Positions 54,418 to 64,000 of a stretch of DNA of 64,000 nucleotides are shown one piece after another (positions within the stretch are counted from its first letter, which is position 1; each line of letters begins with the position of its first letter). The notes under the pieces were generated by a model. It ran no database searches and had not been told where the DNA came from. It was given only the letters and a program-made list of their open reading frames with translations. Source of the stretch: Adiantum capillus-veneris (lineage: Eukaryota > Streptophyta > Polypodiopsida > Polypodiales > Pteridaceae); the NCBI GenBank assembly GCA_014529385.2, contig CM043942.1, forward strand, positions 106,628,141-106,692,140. Reading direction: 5' to 3'. The translations under genes were made by a program, and so were the position numbers.

Positions 54418-54681
54418 TCCTTTCCTTTCCTTATTAACCAAGAGAGTACCTCCTTAAATACCCTCTAATAAACGCGTTTTCTGAATCGCACTGACCTACT
54501 CTCTTCTTAGTTTATTTGGAGAACTCACTATAACCCCGCTTCTCATCAAAAGGAGACCCTCATCAATATATTGAGTCATTGTCTTATCAAGGGCATATCT
54601 ACCCTCAATTCTACCCGGAGAGCAAATTGGTGTTGTTGTGTATGTCTTTTTTGCTTTGTGGTGTGCATGCTTTTTTTTTCT

Positions 54682-54683
<2 letters not shown>

Positions 54684-54757
<74 letters not shown>
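54684..54757. repeat. Poly-T (31) joined to poly-G (43)
   Basis: Uninterrupted T's at 54684-54714 pass directly into G's at 54715-54757. Frames of Phe/Gly or Pro/Lys over it are artefacts. Confidence 0.97.
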
Positions 54758-54759
<2 letters not shown>

Positions 54760-55240
54760 GTGCACGTGTTTTGACACATCAACACCCTATGAGAGAGATT
54801 TTGGGAAGGATACCTATCAAGTTATAGGTACAAAAGTGCTTAAAAGACCCAACTCCAAAGACCAATTTTTCGTCCCATCACATGCATACCAAAATCTCAT
54901 CAAAGTCACATGCATCTGGAGGTTGGGAAACCATGGCTCTTAATAAAAGCTGAAAAAGAGACCAATAAGAAGCATGCCTTGTCTTGGAGTCACTTGACTA
55001 TACCAAAAAAGCTAAATTATCTTCAAAATTCCAACCTCTATAGGAAAAGCCCGTCAACCGAATCAATTGCACGAGTTACTCATATAAAAATGGCATAAAT
55101 TACTGAACCCATGGCAAGTGTCCTTCGATGAGTACATACCAGCAAATGTAGCAAACTAATGACAATTTAAAGACGCTACTACTTCACCCTTGTTGCGCCA
55201 TCCTTGTTGCGCCATGGTCGAGAAGCTCGCATACGATGGA
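54758..55240. other. Unassigned sequence
   Basis: A plus frame near 54780-55098 (KAEKETNKKHALSWSHLTIP, LNYLQNSNLYRKSPS) is open but matches nothing I know. 'cttgttgcgccat' is directly repeated at 55188-55215. Confidence 0.3.
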
Positions 55241-55380
55241 AATATTAGAGCTAAATTTACTATATCTGCAGGTTTTTACACTAAATTTCTCTAGACTTTG
55301 TAACTTTTTTCACCTTCAATCATAAAATTTTGAGTTAAATCTCAAAATTTGTAGGTGGGATTCCACCACACCTAGGTTTC
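55241..55380. repeat. Dispersed ~140-bp repeat, copy 1
   Basis: Shares with copies 2-4 the order 'tttaca/ctaaattt', 'caccttcaa', 'aaatctcaaaatttg.aggtgggatt' and 'cctagg'. Confidence 0.75.
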
Positions 55381-56420
55381 TTCCCGAGCAAGTCCCGATT
55401 TGGACTCCATCGAATGCGAGGGCACATGGATGCACATTTCTATTTTAAATATCTATTTTCACAAAAAGATTTAGGAAGTAGCATGCTTCTTGTACGAGAG
55501 ATCAAGGGTATTTAGCACACAGGTCTCAGCTCCCATCATCTAAACTACCATTTTGAAAGAGTTGTGGATAACCCAAAAGTCATGGATGTCGTCAAGCCTC
55601 AAAAGTCATGGGATCGATGCACACAGATCTCGAGGAGATCAAATGACCAACAAAAAATATGTGCGGCATCCCCCCCCACCCCCCTCCTCCCCCCCCAACA
55701 CACACACACACACACACGACGTGCAAATGGTCTTAGATCCCACGACTCGGCGTGGGCCAATTTTGTCTCGGATCTCCCACATGCAAATGGTCGTCGTCGA
55801 TCCCATGACGGGGTCTTCATTAAAGATCCCATGGGATTTTGTAGCGAGGGTCGTAAAGACAACCTGTAAGAGCAAAAACAAAATTCAAAGTAAAAACGTT
55901 GAAAAATTTCTATTGAATTGGATTGTTTTAATCAAATTTAAACTTGATGAAATTAGGATTTGAACCAAGGTCCCATCCCAATTTGACAATTCATTTATTA
56001 GTTGCCAATACCTTGAATCCCCCATGGGATCAACCCAACTCTATACTCGCACTTTACCACTAGGATACAGCCCATTGGTGAAGTTGATGGCACAATTGGA
56101 AAAATGCCCTATTTATCATTTATTACTTGGATGCATCAAAAAAATTTATTACTTGGATGCATCACAAAATCTAAATCTAAATATTCACAAAGATTTTATG
56201 TGAATCTTGAAATGTAAGGTCCAAGGAAATAATACCAAAAGTCATTTTTTTTAACGCTGCAAAACGGCGGTATAAAAGCTATAGCTTAATTGAATTGCCT
56301 AGAATACAAGATTGTTTCTTTTATTTTTTTGGGGTTTGTTTTTTTGGGAGTTGGGGGTTGTTTTTCTTTTATATGTTTTTTTTTTTGGGAGGGCTCAGGG
56401 CGGGCGTTAACTGATGCGAC
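55381..56420. other. Spacer with C-rich/CA tract
   Basis: About 1 kb; contains a C-rich and (CA)n tract at 55671-55717. Open frames over it (up to 136 codons) follow the simple repeat and show no motif. Confidence 0.5.
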
Positions 56421-56550
56421 CATTTTAGAAGCAAATTGACCATATTTCAGGGTTTTAACACTAAATTTTGTAGGTTTTCTTCAGCTTCAAATTTAAAATT
56501 TGGATGCAAAAAATGTGTTGGTGGATTTATTCTAAATCTAGGGGTTTTTT
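56421..56550. repeat. Dispersed ~140-bp repeat, copy 2
   Basis: 'cattttagaagcaaattgaccatatttcagggttttaacactaaattttgtagg...ctaaatctaggggttttttt'. Ends in a T run. Confidence 0.85.
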
Positions 56551-56629
56551 TTCTGGTTTGGGGTGTTCGTTGGGTTTTTTTGGGAAGGGGGGACGGAACA
56601 TTTTTTTCGAAAACTTGGAAACCTACAAA

Positions 56630-56760
56630 TGCGACATTTTAGAAGTAAATTGACCATATTTCAAGGTTTAACATTAAAATTTATAGGGTTTCTCACCTTC
56701 AAGTGTAACATATGGATGCAAAAAATTTGTTGGTGGGATTATTTTAAATCTAGAGTTATT
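56630..56760. repeat. Dispersed ~140-bp repeat, copy 3
   Basis: Closest to copy 2, about 210 bp away: 'cattttagaagtaaattgaccatatttcaaggtttaacattaaaatttatagg...ttttaaatctagagtta'. Confidence 0.85.
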
Positions 56761-57226
56761 TTCTTTTGGGTTGGGGTCTTTTTTTTTGTTTTTTTTTTTT
56801 CGAGGAGGGGGGCTCGTCATTATCTTACACGGGACGGGGGCAATGAGGGGGGTTCTAAGACCCAAATTTGGAGGGTGCAACGAGGCTTTGATCTCAGTCG
56901 TTCGACTTTGGTGAACTAAGGGTGAACTAGGGGATCTAACGGCCCTAGGCCTCTTTGAGCCATATGGCCATGCCATATAGTGAAAAGGGGCCGAGGGGGG
57001 GGGGGGGGGGGGCTCATCACTATATCACATGGGCATGGTCAAATGGGATCAATGGTGGAGGAGGAAAAGGCGACGTGTGTCAATTATGGACAGTCATATT
57101 TGAGGTTTGCCCCGAATTTACGAGTTTGCCCGAATTTACAAATTTGCCCCGATTTACTAGGCCTAATGAGTCATGACTCATGACCAAGGCTCCAAGGAAA
57201 AAAATTCCAAAAAACTTGGAACCAAC
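56761..57226. other. Spacer with poly-T and poly-G runs
   Basis: Includes T runs at 56779-56800 and 18 G's at 56995-57012, plus repeated 'cgaatttac.a.tttgcc' near 57112-57160. No gene seen. Confidence 0.5.
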
Positions 57227-57227
57227 G

Positions 57228-57373
57228 TATTTAAATTTTAGAGGTAAAATTGACAACACTTAAAAAGCTTTTACACTGAAATTGTCTGATTTTTCTTGTA
57301 GGTTCTCTCACCTTAAAATTTAAAATTGAGAGGTAAATCTCAAAATTTGCAGGTGGTATTACTCTAAACCTAG

Positions 57374-57416
<43 letters not shown>
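57228..57416. repeat. Dispersed ~140-bp repeat, copy 4, ending in T10-G30
   Basis: 'tagaggtaaaattgacaacactt...aaatctcaaaatttgcaggtggtattactctaaacctagggg', followed by 10 T's and 30 G's (57387-57416). Confidence 0.85.
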
Positions 57417-57419
<3 letters not shown>

Positions 57420-57768
57420 TCATGAGTTGTGAGCAATGAGTTTGAAAGGACAGAATAAAAAGCAAAGCAGATTAACAAATGTGTAGCAAAAGTCCAGTTT
57501 AATAATTGAAGCTCGGAGAGTGGAGACATCATGGGGGCCTGCATGGCTGACGCCCTGCTGACGGGACATGAGATCGACGTACTTCTATGGTGGAAGTTGA
57601 CGTGGACCAAAAAGTGGCCACACAACGGGCTGAGTGGCCCCGCGTCCTTATGAGGTCCGTATCATATTTCCAATGAGGTAATCTCAGGGGATGCCCCACT
57701 GATGGGATAAGACCATGACATCTTCGACATCTTCTGTTTGTGTCTTGTGTTGCGTTTGTACAGTGTAA

Positions 57769-57800
<32 letters not shown>

Positions 57801-58017
57801 GCACACATGTGCACTCGTGTCCGCACCTCCGTATGTGCATACATGTGCACACCCATCGTGTACAGCCGCTCTCGTATTTGAGAGAGAAGAAGAGAGTTTT
57901 AACGTCGTAGGAAACTATCCAGAGAGAGAGAGAGAGAGAGAGAGAAGAAGAAGAAGAAGATTGTTTTAACATCGTAGGAAACTACCTTAAAGATCTATCC
58001 TTAAAGAGGGGGGGGGG

Positions 58018-58058
<41 letters not shown>

Positions 58059-58226
58059 AGAAGAAGAAGAAGAGGAGAAAAATTTAATTTGTAGGAACAA
58101 TCCCAAGAGACCTCACCCATGAGTCTTGAGCTCAAAACTTGATACTCCAAATGTTGAGAGATATCAACAACCTATCGACCCCACAAGACTCAAACTCAAG
58201 AACAAAAGGGAACTGAGTTAAAATTG

Positions 58227-58282
<56 letters not shown>

Positions 58283-58732
58283 CCACCAGAGGCCTACCAT
58301 GGCCTTGTACTCAACCACCAAGGCGTTCACCGGCGCCACCGCAAAGCCACATGACCCATTTTAACATTCACAAAGGTCGATAGCTGTTCGCATGGCAGGA
58401 AGATTCTTTATTGGCTTGGAGCTCTACATCGTGCCAAAAGCTAAGGAGCCTACTATTTGAACAAGAAAAAACAAGATTTCTACATTGGATGTTCCCTCTT
58501 GAGTTAGGGCATTCACCCTCTACAGGCCTTTCACTAAGGGAGGCTTATGTGCACACCACAAGATAGAGAATTTTGTTGGTTAGGTCCTTAAAGCCAAGAG
58601 TTCAATTCTCAATGCATGCCTTCAAGTTATAACCAACTATAAGGTAAGGGGAGTGTGTGTGTGTGTACATGCGCGTGCGCACGTGCAAAATATATAAATA
58701 TATATATAAATAATATATTATATATATTTAAC

Positions 58733-58796
<64 letters not shown>

Positions 58797-58900
58797 AGTG
58801 ATAAGCAAAGTAACTATTAAGAGGCAACTAGTATGAGGAGCCTTAACTCAAGACCATAGAAAATATCAAAGCCTCTCTCTCTCTCTCTCTCCATACACTA
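57417..58900. repeat. Microsatellite cluster
   Basis: Within 1.5 kb: (GT)n about 57770-57800, (GA)n(GAA)n 57920-57959, G13(GA)n(GAA)n 58008-58072, (GT)n(GA)n 58228-58282, (GT)n 58649-58666, AT-rich then (CT)n(TA)n(GA)n 58684-58797, (CT)n 58874-58891. No gene recognised between them. Confidence 0.9.
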
Positions 58901-59013
58901 GCTAGTTTGCCAATTTGAAAAGTAGGTGGCCACAATTTAACCCAAAAAAAAAAAAAAACCTCTAGAAACAAAGAAATGAAAACCTGGAGAGAACTGCTTC
59001 TAATAAGTTCGGA

Positions 59014-59340
59014 TTGAAACGATTGGAGGCATTATTATTAGCCACAATTGACTATTTCTTTTACATCATGTTCATGTTGATAGCCCCTCGAAAAGGAGTC
59101 AAGAAAGGACGACCACCAAAAGAAGTCATTATACCAAATAATCATTACATCGTTGCAAAGAACGGTGATCTTGAAATCCCTTTGTCAAAAGTTGTAAAGC
59201 CCACCTTATATGTTCAAATTCAAGCACCAATACACCCGGGGGAAAAAAAAAGTCTAGCTACATCGTTTCGTGCACAATATATGTACTCTCTCCTTGTAGC
59301 AACACCCACACCTCTTGATAACGACATCCATTGCCTTTGA
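59014..59340 (+). CDS. Unrecognised 108-aa ORF, doubtful
   Basis: One hydrophobic stretch near the start (ATIDYFFYIMFMLIA) and a basic patch (RKGVKKGRPPKEV, AT-hook-like GRP). No neighbours of the same kind. Possibly chance or an exon fragment. Confidence 0.2.
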   Translation: MKRLEALLLATIDYFFYIMFMLIAPRKGVKKGRPPKEVIIPNNHYIVAKNGDLEIPLSKVVKPTLYVQIQAPIHPGEKKSLATSFRAQYMYSLLVATPTPLDNDIHCL

Positions 59341-62298
59341 TATGAAAACTTCTTTCTAGATTGTGCCAATGGGGTAGCCCCATACCCAGCAACAAAGTAG
59401 AAAGGCCTACAAAATGCATGGTATCACTCACTATTCCTATATGCTGGGATGAAGGCACTATGCCCAACCACTCGTCTAGATGTTCGATTGGGCACATTGT
59501 TAATTGCTCTACTCTAAATTGCACTACACCAAACTTAGCACTGGATTGAGGATCATGAAATATAAAAAAATTATAATCCTTGACACATTACCCCAAAGAC
59601 CAAAGGATGGAGCCTAGGATTTTAAGTGCTTAAAGCTTTGCTCCCAAAAATACAATTTTACAATCATGTGAACGATATGTTCACTTGACATTTTGTACTT
59701 AAAGAGTTTCAGATCGGCTATCTTTTGACATCATTATAATTTTAAATCATGAAATATCATGGGAGATTGAATCAGGAAGATTTGAATTTCTTTAAATTGG
59801 CTCATACGATTTGAGTGTACCTAAATCATTGCCTCTACCCTTCTGTGTTCCTTCCTGTATATTAGTTAGAGAGTAATGGGAAAAAGAGGACCTCTAATGT
59901 GTTATGTTCGATGTAGAATGGTCACTCTTCATGAAATGAAGAAATTAACTTGTAAAGAATTATCAGATGATCTACATGGTCACATTTTGGTCGAACAACT
60001 GCCAAGTTAGAATTGTCTAAACACTATCAAAGTTATGTATAGCATCACATTTTGAAACCTTACCAAGGCACAATTTTTAAAAAGCATATGCACTGCTAAA
60101 CACTTCAAAAGCAAGGCGCCATCTATTGATAAAAGATAGGTTTGATTGAATGAAGTTCTCATATCAATTCGGTATAATAGCCTATAAACTATTTTAAACT
60201 TGACAGTATGTCTAGCCATACAAGGTTCATTCCTAATTTGGACTGAACTTGAATTCTCGAGCAATATGCTAGCTTTGGCTTTTTATCTCTCTGAAGTAGT
60301 TACATTTCAAAATCTCCTTACTGCATGGCTAGTTCTCCTCGGGATAAATGTTTCCTTTACTTCCTTTAGAACCAAACTTGGGGGTTGCCCTCACATGGGC
60401 CTTGACCACGGACTTTTTGATCTTATGAATGTAGGTATATATACCATCAATGGACTGTTTTGCCCCACCCCCTACATTTTTTTCCCCACCATCTTAGCCA
60501 ACTCTATGTGCTCAAGTCTTGTGACTCTATCAGTCTCTTTAGTTTTTCCCATCTTTTTGGCTTCTTACACTTCTTCGTATACCTAGTGCATTGTTTCTTA
60601 CACTTCTAGGTATAGCTAGTGCATTTATTTTCTGAAATCCATCTGACATGATTGGGTGACTTTCATTACTTCCAACTGTATTGTTGATTGCAAGTTACGT
60701 AGACTAACAATTTCTATTGTTGAGGTTTGTATCATTTGGTTTCAATTGGAACCCTCAAGGGGGATGCCACAGTATCTAACCTCTCTATTATAGATACTCA
60801 TTTGGGAAACTCCTTCCTATAGCTTAAGTGTGAATCTTTCTTAAACTTTGTAAGTTCATAAGCTCTGAGTGTATTGATCTAACATGTAAGTAAAATGGTA
60901 GGCAGCTCTAATTTGGCTTTGCAAGGGAGATCAACATTGTGTATGGTGGTTATCCGTACGCAAACTTCACATCTCATTGTGCATCGCAAAAGCCAAAATA
61001 GGTCACATTGAGAGCCCAAATTTATGACCTTAAGTTGGTTAAGCAAATGCATTCCATCTTATCTCTCTAATCAAGGTTTCTTTCCATAGATTTCTACGAT
61101 TGACCTTGTAGGCCATGTTGGAATATCCAACGTAGAAGATCCTTCTAGATTTGGTGTTACGTCACTTGCAAATCCCCTTCACTTGCTACACCACACTACA
61201 TGCCTACCAATCTTGATGCGAAACATACAACTGCAAAGTGATCATGAGGGTGCATAAGTTCAATAAGGCAATCCCTTGCCAGTTTATCTTGTTTGTCCTA
61301 CGACGTTCAACTCTCCTTTAGTAGGCTCAAGATCATGGATTACAACACATGATCAAAATCAAAATAATTAGACGCAAACTATTCCTCCCTCTTGTTAGCA
61401 TTTACGTAGAACATTACTACTTAGGTAGTTTGTTGAACCTCTTCGAGAAGCATGTATAGGGGTAATTTGTAGGATTAGATTGACAAGATGATCTGATAAG
61501 CTAGACTCACACACGCGAAAAAGGGAGGGGGTAGCGTGCCCATTTCTAACTGCACCCTTTTGAGGTGTAGTTGGTGGAGGGAGGGAGGGAGGGATAATCC
61601 ATAACGATTACCCCCTCCATGTGGGCATCACCTTAGACGGTGTCTGCAAGAAGTTAACGCTTCCCATGATAAAGCTACATAGCAAAGGTCAAAATAGCTA
61701 ATGCCATCCTACTGTTGAGCTACATATATTGATGGCCCCCATTGCTACTGATATTGGATGCCTCTTATGTTGCTCCTACGCTTGCATTTTGCACTTGCAA
61801 TTCGCAAGTGACATATTGACATAGTGGTTAAAGTGGAGTGCTTGTGACGACTTCAATAATGGGTTCAAATTTGCTTTAGTATTGGACTCTTTTCGCTCTC
61901 TACGTCAATCATGCTTCTTGCTCAACCCCAGAAACGGACTGTATCAAAACAATCCACCCATCGCGAAGTAGACAAAGCAAGTAAAATTGGGTAAAGCCCC
62001 ATGAGATGAAAATACACCACCCTTCATCCTCACCTGAGACGCAAGCTTAGCTTTAGCAACAATGTTCATGTTTCGTTTTTTCGACACACCAAAGGGCCCA
62101 TATGGGAAGGTGATTATCCCTTCCAAATATTAGCCATGTTACATGGTCAGGCAAGGGCAACGTACCATCGGGCAAGAGCCACGTGCATATCACCATGGCC
62201 ACCTAATTGATGTACCATGTGCTATAAACAACGAAGAGAACTCGTAGCAACCAACTAGGAACCTCCTCCTCAGGTGACCCACCCCAAGAGGGAGATGC
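59341..62298. other. About 3 kb without recognisable genes
   Basis: Chance frames only (longest 128 codons at 60200-60586, hydrophobic, no motif). Contains a short 'cttacacttct.cgtata.ctagtgcat' duplication at 60567-60620 and a (GGGA)n stretch near 61577-61593. No terminal repeats, tRNA or rRNA seen. Confidence 0.55.
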
Positions 62299-62521
62299 TG
62301 TTGGAATTAGGGTTGCAGAGAAACACACACAGCTTGGAGAAGACGAAGCTCAAGGCACACAATAGAGAGTGTGTTACTTAGTGTGCAATGGAAAGATAGA
62401 TAGCCCTAGAGTGATGGGCATATATACAATGCACGGGGGGAAAAACCTCCTAAAGAGGGAAAAAATGCCCCGACGGTCCTAGTGTGTTCACACACATCAC
62501 TACCACATGTATATGGTAACA
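62299..62521 (-). repeat. 3' LTR of the right-edge copia element
   Basis: TGTTGGAATTAGGGTTGCAG...GGTAACA, 223 bp, same family as 48999-49227 and 50506-50732. A purine tract on the minus strand (CCAGGGGGGATT) lies beside its inner end. Confidence 0.93.
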
Positions 62522-62596
62522 AATCCCCCCTGGAGTGATGCGGTGAACGAGAGCTGGCACATGAGTAAAGGGAAGTGCCATGCCCTGAGGACAGGA

Positions 62597-64000
62597 TCAG
62601 TCCACAAAGGGGAGTAAGCCCAAAGCTTTGCGGAAAGCTTCAAGCTTCTCACGAGACAATGCCTTTGTGAAAAGATCTGCAAGGTTGTCCTGTGTTGGCA
62701 CATAAGCCAAGCTGATCTCTCCTGCTGAGAGCCTCTCCCTGACATAGTGGTAATGCACCTCAATGTGCTTTGTGCGAGCATGAAAAACTGGGTTCCTCGC
62801 AACTGCCAATGCGCTCTGACTGTCAGTGTAGATAGTGTTGGCAGTGTCCTGTCCAACACCCAAATCAGCCATAAGGCGTCTGAGCCATACACACTCAACC
62901 GTAGCTGTGAAGACTGCCCTGTACTCAGCCTCACAACTCGAAGTGGCCACAGTAGGTTGCTTCTTGCTCAACCATGATATACATGAACTGCCAAGCATGA
63001 AACAAAAACCACTTGTGGACACTCGCGTGTCAAAACAACCAGCCCAATCTGAGTCCGAAAAAGCATGTAAGTCTGGCGGCAATGATCCCCCTTGGGATAA
63101 AACAAGCCAAGATGTAAAGTGCCACTAAGGTAGCGAAAAATCCTCTTGACAGCCTGCCAATGCTTAGACCCTGGGCTATGCATAAATCTGCTGACCTGTG
63201 AGACTGCAAACTGAATATCTGGCCTCGTGTTGCATACATAAATGAGGCAGCCAACAGCAGTTTGGTAAAGAGTGACATCAGCAGGATCGCCAGCATCATG
63301 TAGACTCAACTTCAAACCTGTTTCCATGGGAGTGGCAATAGGTTTGCAATCCTCAAGTCCAAACTTACATAGCAATGTCTCTATGTAACTTTTCTGACAC
63401 AAGGCAATACCACCATCACACTGCTTAAACTGTATACCCAAGTAATGATGCAACAGCCCCAAATCTTTCATCTTGAAAGTAGCATTCAAATCAGCCTTAA
63501 ATTCAGCAATATGTCTCTCATTTGGTCCAGTGATCAGCAAATCATCAACATAAAGAACCACAATGAGAAGTACATCACCCTCACGCTTTACATACAATGT
63601 GCTTTCTGTTGGACTGTTACGAAAGCCTTGTTTGACCAAATGAGTGTCAGCTTTCTCATACCAAGCACGAGGAGATTGCTTCAACCCATACAAAGCCTTC
63701 TTACATTTGCACACTTTGTCCTCTTGTCCTTTTATGACAAAACCGCGAGGCTGCGTTACATAAACTTCCTCAAATATGTCACCATTCAAGAAAGCAGTAA
63801 CAATGTCTGATTGATGTACATCCCAACCAAAATGAGCTGCCAATGCACATAGAAAACGCACAGTAGTCATACGACAAGTGGGAGCAAAAGTCTCTTCATA
63901 ATCTATGCCTTTTTGCTGTGCATAACCCTTTGCAACAAGTCGAGCCTTATGGCGATCGATCTCACCATCCGGCTTGCGTTTCAACTTGTAAACCCACTTC
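62597..64000 (-). pseudogene. Ty1/copia RT and RNase H, cut by the window edge
   Basis: Minus frame from the right edge: KRKPDGEIDRHKARLVAKGY, GIDYEETFAP, DVHQSDIVTAFLNGDIFEEV, ALYGLKQSPRAWYEK, LLIVVLYVDDLLITGP (intact YVDD), SPGSKHWQAVKRIFRYLSG. One frameshift near 63085 moves the reading to SDSDWAGCFDTRVSTSG, LSKKQPTVATSSCEAEYRAV and IYTDSQSALAVARNP, ending PTQDNLADLFTKALSREKLE at 62597. Only this single break is visible in 1.4 kb, so it is the youngest-looking member of its family here. Gag, protease and integrase lie beyond the edge. Confidence 0.95.

Noticed and set aside
54496-54943. Poly-Pro/Lys or Phe/Gly ORFs
   Set aside because: They arise only from the T31-G43 homopolymers.
60200-60586. 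128-aa ORF
   Set aside because: Hydrophobic chance-like frame with no recognisable motif; surroundings are non-coding.
63445-63810. Plus-strand 121-aa ORF
   Set aside because: Antisense shadow of the copia RT, which has intact catalytic motifs on the minus strand.

Overview
This is a plant nuclear window, most likely from a seed plant, and it is dominated by transposable-element nests in different states of decay. The evidence is Ty1/copia and Ty3/gypsy elements with tRNA-iMet-type primer sites (TGGTATCAGA...), a chromodomain gypsy element, GT-AG introns of plant size (84-100 bp), very long GA/CT/AT/GT microsatellites and poly-G runs, and fragments related to PMS1, CENH3, Ulp1 and FCP1 proteins. 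I cannot name the species. No intact host gene, rRNA or tRNA was recognised. The longest clean non-polyprotein frame is a LINE-type ORF1.

Layout. 1-1980: a minus-strand copia fragment and its LTR-like leader. 1981-2269 and 15076-16060: two halves of an unrecognised, partly intron-bearing gene, split by a 12.8 kb chromovirus (2270-15075) whose 3,825-bp LTRs each carry a ~152-bp tandem array. 16461-17108: a 131-bp minisatellite. 17300-20874: degraded minus-strand coding sequence, including a short-LTR element with an unfamiliar gag-like region and a 209-bp CT tract. 20875-22560: degenerate tandem repeats. 22700-24340: gypsy remains. 24630-25229: a PMS1 fragment that retains an intron. 26590-29617: copia fragments in opposite orientations and a solo LTR-like piece.

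30333-43450: two tandem copies of a ~1 kb repeat rich in CTTAGGGTTAG-like motifs. A copia element (31341-36891, target duplication CTCAC) sits at the junction between the copies. A short-LTR gypsy element (37196-42695, target duplication GCATT) sits inside the second copy. 43620-44550: a 63-bp minisatellite. 44700-45041: a possible CACTA-transposon end. 45286-46062: a LINE ORF1. 46593-51156: a run of plus-strand host-like fragments (CENH3-like histone, coiled-coil ORF, Ulp1-like protease, acidic ORF, FCP1/NIF phosphatase domain), the last of which is split by a deleted copia element. 51583-54381: a copia-derived element carrying an unrecognised protein where integrase and RT should be. 54460-62290: mostly non-coding, with poly-T/poly-G tracts, a family of ~140-bp repeats and a microsatellite cluster. 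62299-64000: the 3' half of another copia copy, running off the right edge.

The genes do not form a pathway. What the window offers is insertion history (nested elements, two reading frames that rejoin when an element is removed), fossil gene fragments, and two or three protein families I could not identify.
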